Below are positions 1 through 7,008 of a DNA stretch of 64,000 nucleotides, in pieces; within the stretch, counting starts at the first letter, position 1; each line of letters begins with the position of its first letter. The stretch comes from Paenibacillus sp. HWE-109 (GTDB lineage: Bacteria; Bacillota; Bacilli; Paenibacillales; NBRC-103111): assembly GCF_022163125.1 (NCBI RefSeq), contig NZ_CP091881.1, positions 3,162,001 to 3,226,000 on the forward strand, given 5' to 3'. The notes under the pieces were generated by a model. That model was given only the letters and a program-made list of their open reading frames with translations. It did no database searches and had not been told where the DNA came from. The translations under genes and the position numbers were made by a program.

Positions 1-511
1 CAATAAATAAAAACATCACCAAAAATGACCCCGAGAATCCAATCCATTTGATGATTAGCGCGAATAACAAGGGATTCAGAAAGGCAATCAGTTGCCCGAA
101 TACATTCGTAGCGGAAAAGAACGCTGTAAACTCCTTCCCTTTCCCGAAAAGCGAAATGCCGATATTTTGAGCTGCCGAATACAAACCGTTTGTAATACCC
201 ACTGGAAGTGCAATTAACGTTAGATACAGCAGTTTAGGCTCCACATGTACCCAAGACAGTAGAACAAAAGTAACCCCGGCGCATAAGGCCGAAACGCGTA
301 TGACACTTCCTATAGTGAACCTTGCAAGAAGCTTGGCTCCGTACATAAATGCTAGTCCCCAAGCGATGAACATTACCAAATTAAACCATGCGACATCGAA
401 AATGGATTGCCCTTTTTCCCAAATAAATAGATTGATAAAAATACCCATGTAATTAAAAATAACACTTGAACTTACATTCATGAGCAATAGGCGTTTCAGC
501 GACGTTGTCAT
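1..511 (-). CDS. MFS transporter, N-terminal part (runs off window)
   Basis: I translated the minus strand from an ATG at 511. It is open to the window edge (about 170 residues) and very hydrophobic, with several predicted membrane helices, beginning MTTSLKRLLLMNVSSS. Charged turns between helices, such as the stretch around GAKLLARF and the GKGKEF loop, fit a major facilitator transporter. A GAGAGTGAGAG purine stretch precedes the ATG. It is transcribed away from the AraC-type regulator at 657, an arrangement common for a transporter and its regulator. The substrate cannot be told, and the C-terminal half lies outside the window. Confidence 0.7.
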   Translation of the reverse strand, partial: MTTSLKRLLLMNVSSSVIFNYMGIFINLFIWEKGQSIFDVAWFNLVMFIAWGLAFMYGAKLLARFTIGSVIRVSALCAGVTFVLLSWVHVEPKLLYLTLIALPVGITNGLYSAAQNIGISLFGKGKEFTAFFSATNVFGQLIAFLNPLLFALIIKWIGFSGSFLVMFLFI

Positions 512-656
512 TGATCTCTCACTCTCTTAGCTTTCCTCAAATTCGTTAACATACTTTCCATGGATTGGTTAATCATATACAATAGGAATTAATTAACGTG
601 ATTAAACTATATCTTATCTACGATATCACGGCTTTATTTCGGAGGGAATGTACGAT

Positions 657-1520
657 ATGCCAAAAGTCATGGACTATTTGATCAGTCCTTACCCACTTAG
701 AATGATCTCGCTTCCTATCGATCCCAGCAAGCTGCAAATGCGATCTTTAATCATCCTTAACGTTGGACATCTTCCAGGGCGGATCTCGTTTCGCACTAAA
801 GCCACTTTCGATAAATGGGCGTTTATGTATCTCGCAGGTGGAAAAGGCTCCTATCAAGTGAATAACGGTGCTGTTCAACGCGTTGAGAGCGGAAGCCTAT
901 TCTTTTTGCGTCCTGGCGCTATCTATAATTATGGTCCTGATGCGAATGGCTATTGGGACGAGTATTATTTTACATTTGAAGGCAGTCGTGTTGATGAATG
1001 GCTATCTAGTTGGCTTACTAATGTCGATCTAGCGAAGCAAGTCGGATCTGATGATGCCACTGCATTCAACCGCATTGAGCGCATCTTCATGCTGATGGAA
1101 AGCGGTTTGGCGAATAACATCGATCGCGCTGCATTACTGCTGGAAACTTTACTTTTTGAATTTATATTGAAAAATCAAATGACCGCAGAAACAACAAAAA
1201 CGCAGCAAATTATTGGCCTTATGGATGATCTCGGCGATTCTTTATATCAAGCTTTTGATGCCAAAAGTATTGCAAAGCGTCACCATATTTCCGTTTCTAC
1301 CCTTCGCAGAGTCGTTAGTGAATACACCGGCTATCCGCTTAATGCCTATATCCATCGTCTTAAAATTGCGGAAGCCAAGAACATTTTGGTGAGAACCAAC
1401 AATTCTGTTAAAGAAATTGCAGATGCTCTTGGATATAAAGATGTGTTTTACTTCTCTCGTTTATTTAAAAAATACGTTGGCGATGCGCCTCTTATTTATC
1501 GCAATAAAATGCAGCTTTAA
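657..1520 (+). CDS. AraC-family transcriptional regulator
   Basis: DNA-binding regulator of about 287 residues. The N-terminal ~130 residues look like a cupin-type sensing domain, with aromatic and Gly-rich beta segments such as FFLRPGAIYNYGPD. The C-terminal ~100 residues are the double helix-turn-helix of AraC/XylS proteins: AKSIAKRHHISVSTLRRVV is the first HTH and VKEIADALGYKDVFYFSRLF the second. A GGAGG at 641-645 lies only 2 bases from an ATG at 648 but 11 bases from the ATG at 657, so the later start (MPKVMDY) is preferred; the earlier one adds three residues. It diverges from the MFS gene, which is its most likely target. The ligand is unknown. Confidence 0.85.
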   Translation: MPKVMDYLISPYPLRMISLPIDPSKLQMRSLIILNVGHLPGRISFRTKATFDKWAFMYLAGGKGSYQVNNGAVQRVESGSLFFLRPGAIYNYGPDANGYWDEYYFTFEGSRVDEWLSSWLTNVDLAKQVGSDDATAFNRIERIFMLMESGLANNIDRAALLLETLLFEFILKNQMTAETTKTQQIIGLMDDLGDSLYQAFDAKSIAKRHHISVSTLRRVVSEYTGYPLNAYIHRLKIAEAKNILVRTNNSVKEIADALGYKDVFYFSRLFKKYVGDAPLIYRNKMQL

Positions 1521-1588
1521 ATTTGTTTACATAATAAATGATATGGAAACAAATTTAAATATTCATAAAAAGAGCATTTCACCCTAGT

Positions 1589-1616
1589 ACGACTTGTCAT
1601 GCTGTGGCATATGATA
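1589..1616 (+). promoter_or_regulatory. Possible sigma-K-type promoter
   Basis: AC at 1589-1590, a 17-base spacer, then CATATGATA at 1608-1616. This fits the mother-cell sigma-K pattern (AC, 16-17 bases, CATAnnnTA). It lies about 40 bases upstream of the small membrane protein at 1655. The call is inference from the match only. Confidence 0.4.
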
Positions 1617-1654
1617 AAGCAGTAGTAAATCTTCCTACGGGGAGGTGAAACGAA

Positions 1655-1936
1655 ATGACACTTGAACTTACAGGTTTAATGCTCTACTCCATGTGGGTAG
1701 TCCTCGGCTTAATGGGACTTAGCTTCCTTGTTGGCTTGTATCACTCACTCAAAGCAGGCACATTCTCCAGTTCCTTGATCCTGGCTTATCTGCAAGATTT
1801 ATTATTTTATGTATTTCCTTTATTTTTGCTGGCAAATATGACGTCGCTGGATCCAACAGGCTGGATCTTGTTAATCACTTATTACGTTGGCGCTCTTGGC
1901 GTTGTCCTCAAGTATTTGGCTAGTTTGAAAAAATAA
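1655..1936 (+). CDS. Small integral membrane protein, unknown function
   Basis: 93 residues with three hydrophobic segments (about 5-30, 42-62 and 67-88) and a basic C-terminus (LASLKK). A strong ribosome binding site (GGGGAGGTG) sits 7-8 bases before the ATG. The gene is single, with its own terminator immediately downstream and a sigma-K-like promoter upstream, so mother-cell expression during sporulation is possible. I do not recognise the family. The size and topology resemble small holin-like or transporter-accessory proteins, but nothing in the sequence assigns a role. Confidence 0.65.
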   Translation: MTLELTGLMLYSMWVVLGLMGLSFLVGLYHSLKAGTFSSSLILAYLQDLLFYVFPLFLLANMTSLDPTGWILLITYYVGALGVVLKYLASLKK

Positions 1937-1986
1937 TTTGTAATCGCATTCATAGTTTACTATTCTACCAGTCATCTGGTAGTCTC

Positions 1987-2016
1987 AGCTGACGGTGTTC
2001 ATTGCGTCAGCTTTTT
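1987..2016 (+). terminator. Rho-independent terminator
   Basis: Perfect 8-bp stem AGCTGACG/CGTCAGCT (1987-1994 with 2005-2012) followed by TTTT, about 50 bases after the small membrane protein. A second hairpin without a T run (CTACCAG/CTGGTAG, 1965-1982) lies just before it. Confidence 0.75.
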
Positions 2017-2040
2017 GGTTGTGAGCGAGTCCTTACGTAC

Positions 2041-2073
2041 AAAAGCAGTTTGCCTGTCGGCAAACTGCTTTTT
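2041..2073. terminator. Bidirectional terminator hairpin
   Basis: 14-bp perfect stem (AAAAGCAGTTTGCC and its complement) around a TGTC loop, with A/T runs on both sides. It lies just beyond the stop codon of the minus-strand DUF3892 gene and can also stop leftover plus-strand transcription. Confidence 0.8.
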
Positions 2074-2077
2074 CAAT

Positions 2078-2653
2078 CTAGAAACGAGGTAAATTCGATA
2101 AATTATTGCTCGGATCGCCATCTGGATAAGATCTTAAAGTCTTCTCCCCTTGCCGATTTCTACCGGTATTCACATCTTCAATGTAGCCAGCTTCTGTCAT
2201 CGAAATGGCTTCGTCAATACCAACCACCCGCCCATCCTGAAACTGTACCGCGCTGATGCCGCCGTCTCCATAATGAACAGCTTGTATAATCGCCTTATTG
2301 GGATCAATGGTATGAGGACCTGCCCCATATTGAGTGCCATCCCGCATGAAAGTGCCATATTGAGTTGGCTGACCATTTTGACCATAACCTGTGTATCCGC
2401 CCTGGAACCCGACATTGCGTGCATCGGCATGATTAATGCCCGTGTTACGCGATCCATAAGGGGCATTCTGATTGCCAGATGAACCTGCAACAGGCATTCC
2501 GCCTTGATAGGTTGACATCGGTTGACCATAATTTCCCTGAGTTGCTTGAGGAGGCATTGAGTTGTTTGACAGCGGTTGACCACTCCACATGGTATTCACA
2601 TTTTGAGCTTGCATATTCATTTGTTGACCGCGTCTGCGTCTTGACAAATTCAT
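2078..2653 (-). CDS. DUF3892-domain protein with Gln/Gly-rich N-terminus
   Basis: 191 residues. Residues 1-115 are low complexity, rich in Gly, Gln, Asn, Met and Tyr (e.g. GYTGYGQNGQPTQYG), and start with a basic patch (NLSRRRRGQQ). Residues ~120-190 match the DUF3892 pattern: an AVHYGDGGISAVQFQDG strand pair, a Gly-containing turn, then LRSYPDGDPSNNLSNLP at the end. DUF3892 proteins are small and of unknown role. The repetitive N-terminus suggests a surface, coat or matrix role, which is inference only. AAAGGAG lies four to five bases before the ATG. Confidence 0.7.
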   Translation of the reverse strand: MNLSRRRRGQQMNMQAQNVNTMWSGQPLSNNSMPPQATQGNYGQPMSTYQGGMPVAGSSGNQNAPYGSRNTGINHADARNVGFQGGYTGYGQNGQPTQYGTFMRDGTQYGAGPHTIDPNKAIIQAVHYGDGGISAVQFQDGRVVGIDEAISMTEAGYIEDVNTGRNRQGEKTLRSYPDGDPSNNLSNLPRF

Positions 2654-2800
2654 CGGCTCCTTTGTTTGTACGGATTGGTTGCCACCCCATTATCATGTGC
2701 CACTTCCACTCCTGTTATCCCTTTCATGGAAGATGAATGCAGGCATCTGAAAGCTGATCTCTTTGCAAACAGGTGCATTCGAACATATTGCATTCTCAGA

Positions 2801-3983
2801 CTAGATCACCCAGTCAATGAACCTTGTTGCAACCCCAGCCCCTTAACGAACTCAACACCCTTTATTCGACCCAAATCGCTCATTCTGAAAATCTAATGAA
2901 TGCCAGATGCTCTATTTCAAATAAATGATCACGATTCCGCCAATAAATTGCTCGATAGCGCCAACTCCGTTCATTAAATCTCCAAAGTAGCCATTTTCCG
3001 CTCTATAAGCATCATACAGTTCATTAGATGTACTTTGAGACCAAAAACCGCCGAAGCAAAGAAAGCTGCGGTGGACGCCAATGAGAAAACCTAGCCGCAG
3101 GCTAGATCAGCCAGTCAATGGACCTTGTTGCAGCCCCAATCCCCCTAACGAACTCAACACCCTTTATCCGACCCAAATCGTTCATTCTAAAAATCTAATG
3201 AATGCCAGATGCTCTATTTCAAATAAATGATCACGATTCCGCCAATAAATTGCTCGTTAGCGCCAACTCCGTTCATTAAATCTCCAAAGTAGCCATTTTC
3301 CGCTCTATAAGCACCATACAGTTCATTAGACGCACTTTGAGACCAAAAACCGCCGAAGCAAAGAAAGCTGCGGTGGACGCCAATGAGAAAACCTAGCCGC
3401 AGGCTAGATCAGCCAGTCAATGAACCTTGTTGCAACCCCAGCACCTTAACGAACTCAACACCCTTTATTCGACCCAAATCGCTCCATTCTGAAAATCTAA
3501 TGAATGCCAGATGCTCTATTTCAAATAAATGATCACGATTTCGCCAATAAATTGCTCGATAGCGCCAACTCCGTTCATTAAATCTCCAAAGTAGCCATTT
3601 TCCGCTCTATAAGCAACATACAGTTCATTAGACGCACTTTGAGACCACCGCCGTAGCAAAGAAAGCTTCAGTGGACGCCAATGAGAAAACCTAGCCGCAG
3701 GCTAGATCAGCCAGTCAATGGACCTTGTTGCAGCCCCAATCCCCTTAACGAACTCAATACCCTTTATTCGACCCAAATCGCTCATTCTGAAAATCTAATG
3801 AATGCCAGATGCTCTATTTCAAATAAATGATCACGATTCCGCCAATAAATTGCTCGTTAGCGCCAACTCCGTTCATTAAATCTCCGAAGTAGCCATTTTC
3901 CGCTCTATAAGCATCATACAGTTCATTAGATGCACTTTGAGACCAAAAACAGCCGAAGCAAAGAAAGCTGCGGTGGACGCCAA
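2801..3983. repeat. Four tandem copies of a ~300-bp unit
   Basis: Units start at 2801, 3102, 3404 and 3702, each with CTAGATCA(G/C)CCAGTCAATG. They are spaced 301, 302 and 298 bases, and the fourth ends near 3983 without the tail that carries the CTAGCCGCAGGCTAG hairpin. Copies are nearly identical. Differences are mostly single bases, plus a 4-base deletion and a 1-base insertion in copy 3. Variants alternate: copies 1 and 3 share GAACCTTGTTGCAACCCC, copies 2 and 4 share GGACCTTGTTGCAGCCCC. On the minus strand every unit ends in the same short open tail (see the pseudogene entry). Units are far too long for CRISPR repeats and contain no complete gene. Confidence 0.9.
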
Positions 3984-4025
3984 AATATAACGGGCAAGCT
4001 TATTGACATAGTACGCTTTATCCCA
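3814..4025 (-). pseudogene. Remnant ORF whose 3' part is amplified in the repeat array
   Basis: On the minus strand, a reading frame just after the terminator at ~4040 gives YYVNKLARYILASTAAFF, like a membrane helix. It then loses frame at a run of T's, and the next frame reads SNELYDAYRAENGYFGDLMN and ends in FIGGIVIIYLK and a stop at 3814. There is no credible start codon or ribosome binding site. The tail is present in all four repeat units. I read this as a decayed small-protein gene whose 3' half was amplified; a noncoding origin cannot be excluded. Confidence 0.4.
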
Positions 4026-4058
4026 AAAAAGCCTGCCGCTTCCGCGTAGGCTTCTGGG
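4022..4058 (-). terminator. Rho-independent terminator
   Basis: Minus-strand hairpin AAGCCT-CGC-GGAA-GCG-AGGCTT (with small bulges) followed by TTTTTT, starting about 15 bases after the stop of the coiled-coil gene at 4073. Confidence 0.75.
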
Positions 4059-4072
4059 AAAATCCTCGTCAT

Positions 4073-4342
4073 TTAATTAGATTGCTGATCGGACTGCTGA
4101 TCGGATGATTCCAGTTCCTGTTTCAATTCGTCGGATTTTTGCTGAGCTTGCTTGATTTGTCCTTGCAAATCTTCAATCTGTTGCTCCGTCTCAGAAAGAG
4201 CTGCCTGTGTAGCTTGCGAATGGAGTTGCTGCGCTGCCTGAAGCGTTTGTTCCGCCGCTTGCTCTGCTTTCAGCGCTACCTCTTTGATTTGATCCATCGT
4301 TTGTTGCGGCTGTTCCTCATTTTCTTGCTCCTGTTGTGGCAT
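4073..4342 (-). CDS. Small Gln/Glu-rich coiled-coil protein
   Basis: 89 residues made almost entirely of Gln, Glu, Ala, Ser and Lys, with heptad-like spacing from about 17 to 80 (e.g. QIKEVALKAEQAAEQTLQ), so one long alpha-helical coiled coil with disordered, Gln/Ser-rich ends. There is no signal peptide and no Cys. A GGGGG stretch precedes the ATG, and a clear terminator follows. It resembles small spore or cytosolic coiled-coil proteins in composition only; no function can be assigned. Confidence 0.6.
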   Translation of the reverse strand: MPQQEQENEEQPQQTMDQIKEVALKAEQAAEQTLQAAQQLHSQATQAALSETEQQIEDLQGQIKQAQQKSDELKQELESSDQQSDQQSN

Positions 4343-4449
4343 TGAAATACCCCCAGTTGAATTTTCCTCACTCGATTAATTTTGGTTTATCAGCCTGATT
4401 TTATTCTTATTGCTATATGTTTCTTTCAGTTCCTTTTTAGACACTTCAA

Positions 4450-5031
4450 TTATGTAGGGAGAAATATATTTATGAGCTGATTTAATGACATCCATTGCTC
4501 TTTTCTATAAGCTCCAACTAAAATGCCTTGTCCGAGGTCGGAATAATAAAACCTGCGTTTACTCTCGAATTCCTCTAACAACTCAGAAAATAACTTGAAA
4601 ATATTTAAATCTAACCAATCATCATCGACTATTAATTCGAATTTTAGATGCTTTCCGTTAATTTCAAAAGAAATCCAACAAATTTCGCTCTCAATGTCCA
4701 CATAATCAGTAATGTGGTTTATTTCCACCTCCCCTTTCATTAACTCTGCTACTCTTTTAACAATTTTACAGTAGTCTCCGTGATCTTCAATACATTCTCT
4801 ATCCAGATACCATATATCATGACTTGGATATATAACTTCTCCAGATGGAATCTGAATTTCAGAACCCATATCTATTAATAATAATAAATAGGGCGTATCC
4901 TTATATTTTCTGTTTCCAGAATAATCGGTTATCTGCTGCAGACTTACATCATTAATGAGTGAAATATTTATATTTTTAAGATTTCGGTACTGTTCATCCA
5001 AATTCAATTTTTTCTTAAACCATCTAATCAA
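4450..5031 (-). CDS. Hypothetical protein (immunity-like character)
   Basis: 193 residues, AT-rich, starting at a TTG preceded at about 10 bases by AGGA; a stop lies upstream in frame and no ATG is available. It is acidic, with alternating beta and alpha character and no signal peptide or membrane segment. Segments such as WISFEINGKHLKFELIV and the C-terminal YYSDLGQGILVGAY look like a compact single domain. It follows the 5094 gene by 62 bases in the same direction and is probably co-transcribed. Size, acidity and AT content resemble polymorphic-toxin immunity proteins, but no toxin gene is nearby. Function unknown. Confidence 0.55.
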   Translation of the reverse strand: MIRWFKKKLNLDEQYRNLKNINISLINDVSLQQITDYSGNRKYKDTPYLLLLIDMGSEIQIPSGEVIYPSHDIWYLDRECIEDHGDYCKIVKRVAELMKGEVEINHITDYVDIESEICWISFEINGKHLKFELIVDDDWLDLNIFKLFSELLEEFESKRRFYYSDLGQGILVGAYRKEQWMSLNQLINIFLPT

Positions 5032-5093
5032 ATCTATCTCATCCTTAGTATGTACGATTTACATCGCACTAAATTTATCATCAGTTTCAGTGA

Positions 5094-5714
5094 TTACGCT
5101 TTTCTTGAAAAAGCTTTTTTAATAAAACCCAAAAATTTCTTGAATCCCTTTAATTGAGAAGGAATAATTATTTCTCGATCAAATTCATTTTCTCTATTTT
5201 GATTGACTTTATAACTTAAAAATAACTCTATTCCCTTTTCATATGTCTTCAACATACTTTGATCATTTGTGGTCGCATTTGCTTTTCTTACATTTATCTC
5301 ATTAATATAATCATCAATCTCTACACCAGATAGGTCTGCGACTAAAGTTGAACAATACGTATCGAAGCTCAAAAAAGCAGATATTAAATAGTCATCTAGG
5401 TAAGTTGCTCCTGTTTGTCTGATAAGATTCTCAGCCAAGCGATGATAGTGTCGGTAAATCCCCCACGATTCTTTGGAATAATATGCCTCTGCAATTAGAA
5501 GGTCTCTTAGGAGTTCACCAGGTACGTTTTGAAAATTAACGGATTCTATGTATTTAATAATTTCTCTTCTAGTGTGCAGGTTTTCATCAATCAAATCTTT
5601 CCCATGTTTACGATTCCACTTGAACATAATAAAATCAGCTTTACTTAATGTGTATGTTTGTATAAATTCATCTACATTCAATAAATTTAATCCCCTTCCT
5701 GTTCTCCCATACAA
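5094..5714 (-). CDS. Hypothetical alpha-helical protein
   Basis: 206 residues, predicted mostly helical, with a very basic C-terminal end (GFKKFLGFIKKAFSRKA) that could form an amphipathic helix. The body contains DENLHTRREIIKYIESVNF and a Tyr/His-rich stretch (YRHYHRLAENLIRQ). No catalytic motif, signal peptide or membrane helix is evident. A GGAG lies 11 bases before the ATG. It is the first gene of a probable pair with the 4450 gene, and both are more AT-rich than the flanking genes, which suggests acquisition. Function unknown. Confidence 0.55.
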   Translation of the reverse strand: MYGRTGRGLNLLNVDEFIQTYTLSKADFIMFKWNRKHGKDLIDENLHTRREIIKYIESVNFQNVPGELLRDLLIAEAYYSKESWGIYRHYHRLAENLIRQTGATYLDDYLISAFLSFDTYCSTLVADLSGVEIDDYINEINVRKANATTNDQSMLKTYEKGIELFLSYKVNQNRENEFDREIIIPSQLKGFKKFLGFIKKAFSRKA

Positions 5715-5909
5715 TTTCCATCTCCGTCATTGATTGCTTACATCAACAATTCAATAAGTCCTAGAATTTTCCTGCTAATCATAAAATACATATCTAGGTG
5801 ATTTTATCAATAGCTTAAGAAATCCGTCGGAAATCATCCCTCTTCTACCAATTTGCCTTGCCCACTGCTATACTTACATCATGAAGAAGCTTGTGAGGTG
5901 ATGACATCC

Positions 5910-6992
5910 ATGAATATTATTAAAGTAAAAGATCGTCAGGAACTTGAGAAAAGAATCCCTTCCATGCCTTGGTATATTGAGAAATTTATTAATTATAAAC
6001 TGCCAGATCTATCCCCATCATCCTTATTGGAATATGTTAGGGACTATGAAATTTTCCTGTCTTGGCTCTTGGCCGAAGGTTTGAGTTCAGCCTCTTCAAT
6101 GAATCAAGTTCCCTTGGAGGACTTGGAGAAATTACATATGGATAGCGTGGACAACTTCCGGATGTTCCTGGCTACACGCAGAGTTCAGGCAAATGTGAAA
6201 ACGACCATTAATCGCAAGCTTTCCGCCTTAAGATCGTTATTTCATTATTTAAGTCAAATTGCTGAAGACGAGAACTTCTACCCGCTTCTAAAGCGAAATG
6301 TCATGGCCAAGGTCGAAATCAAACGATCTCATAGGCCTAAAGACAGCGCGGCTAAGCTGGAGGGCAAGCTGCTGCAAGAAGAAGAAATCGCCGAGTTTAT
6401 CGATTATGTCAAACATGGCTACGAGCATGATGTAGCTAGCAATAAACAGGCGCTATACTCTTATGAACTGAACAAAATCCGAGATGCCTGCATCATTACG
6501 CTTATTTTGAATTCAGGACTCCGTGTTTCGGAAGTTTTTAATATGAACGTGGACGATTTTGATCTTAAAAAGAAATTGACCTACGTCTATCGAAAAGGAA
6601 AGAACGATGATACGTTCAAAACGCCCGTCTATTTTCGCAATGAAGCCATCCAAGCTTTAACGGACTATATGGCTATTCGACACACGCAGTACAAACCGCT
6701 AAAAAAAGAAAAAGCCCTCTTCCTTGCCATCGCAAATGGCAAAAAAGAAGGCGAGCGCATGACGAAACGCGCTATACAAGAACTAGTGATCAAATATGCC
6801 AAACGTTTTGGCAAGCCGTTCTTGTCCGTGCATAAACTGCGGCATTCTTTCGCCACAGACTATTATTTACAGAACGACTTGTACAAAACACAAGAACAGC
6901 TGGGGCACGCTTCACCTGAAACAACACAAATCTATGCGCATCTGACAGATAGAACGATGTCCGAAGCGATTGACCGAAGAGCAGAATCCTGA
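5910..6992 (+). CDS. xerS: XerS-type tyrosine recombinase
   Basis: Site-specific DNA recombinase of 360 residues, counting from the ATG at 5910, which has GAGGTG nine bases upstream; ATGs further up are badly placed. The N-terminal SAM-like DNA-binding domain (about 10-150) opens with MPWYIEKF, as in streptococcal XerS. The catalytic domain carries Arg205 (SGLRVSE), Lys229 (YRKGK), His308 and Arg311 (HKLRHS), His332 (LGHAS) and the nucleophile Tyr342 (IYAH). XerS-type enzymes act alone on a dif-like site to resolve chromosome dimers. No integron, prophage or att repeats flank it, so a housekeeping or orphan role is more likely than a mobile-element integrase. Confidence 0.8.
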   Translation: MNIIKVKDRQELEKRIPSMPWYIEKFINYKLPDLSPSSLLEYVRDYEIFLSWLLAEGLSSASSMNQVPLEDLEKLHMDSVDNFRMFLATRRVQANVKTTINRKLSALRSLFHYLSQIAEDENFYPLLKRNVMAKVEIKRSHRPKDSAAKLEGKLLQEEEIAEFIDYVKHGYEHDVASNKQALYSYELNKIRDACIITLILNSGLRVSEVFNMNVDDFDLKKKLTYVYRKGKNDDTFKTPVYFRNEAIQALTDYMAIRHTQYKPLKKEKALFLAIANGKKEGERMTKRAIQELVIKYAKRFGKPFLSVHKLRHSFATDYYLQNDLYKTQEQLGHASPETTQIYAHLTDRTMSEAIDRRAES

Positions 6993-7008
6993 AGACTACT
7001 TCAGGATT
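6985..7008. terminator. Hairpin spanning two convergent stop codons
   Basis: A perfect 10-bp inverted repeat AATCCTGAAG/CTTCAGGATT around ACTA. It contains the TGA of the recombinase gene (6990-6992) and the stop of the facing reductase gene (6996-6998). T runs are poor, so it may act as a weak bidirectional terminator or a 3'-end stabiliser. Confidence 0.5.

Noticed and set aside
2002..2896. Several short ORFs on both strands over and beyond the DUF3892 gene
   Set aside because: Composition and lack of ribosome binding sites mark them as shadows of DUF3892 or of noncoding DNA.
2801..3983. Tandem repeats as a CRISPR array
   Set aside because: Units are ~300 bp and back to back, without short repeats separated by unique spacers; no cas genes nearby.
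5853..5912. Earlier starts for the recombinase (ATG at 5853 or 5901)
   Set aside because: The first gives an unlike N-terminus; the second touches the ribosome site. The ATG at 5910 has good spacing and matches the family.
5910..6992. The recombinase as integrase of a prophage or integrative element
   Set aside because: No attachment repeats, phage structural or excisionase genes, or tRNA are nearby.
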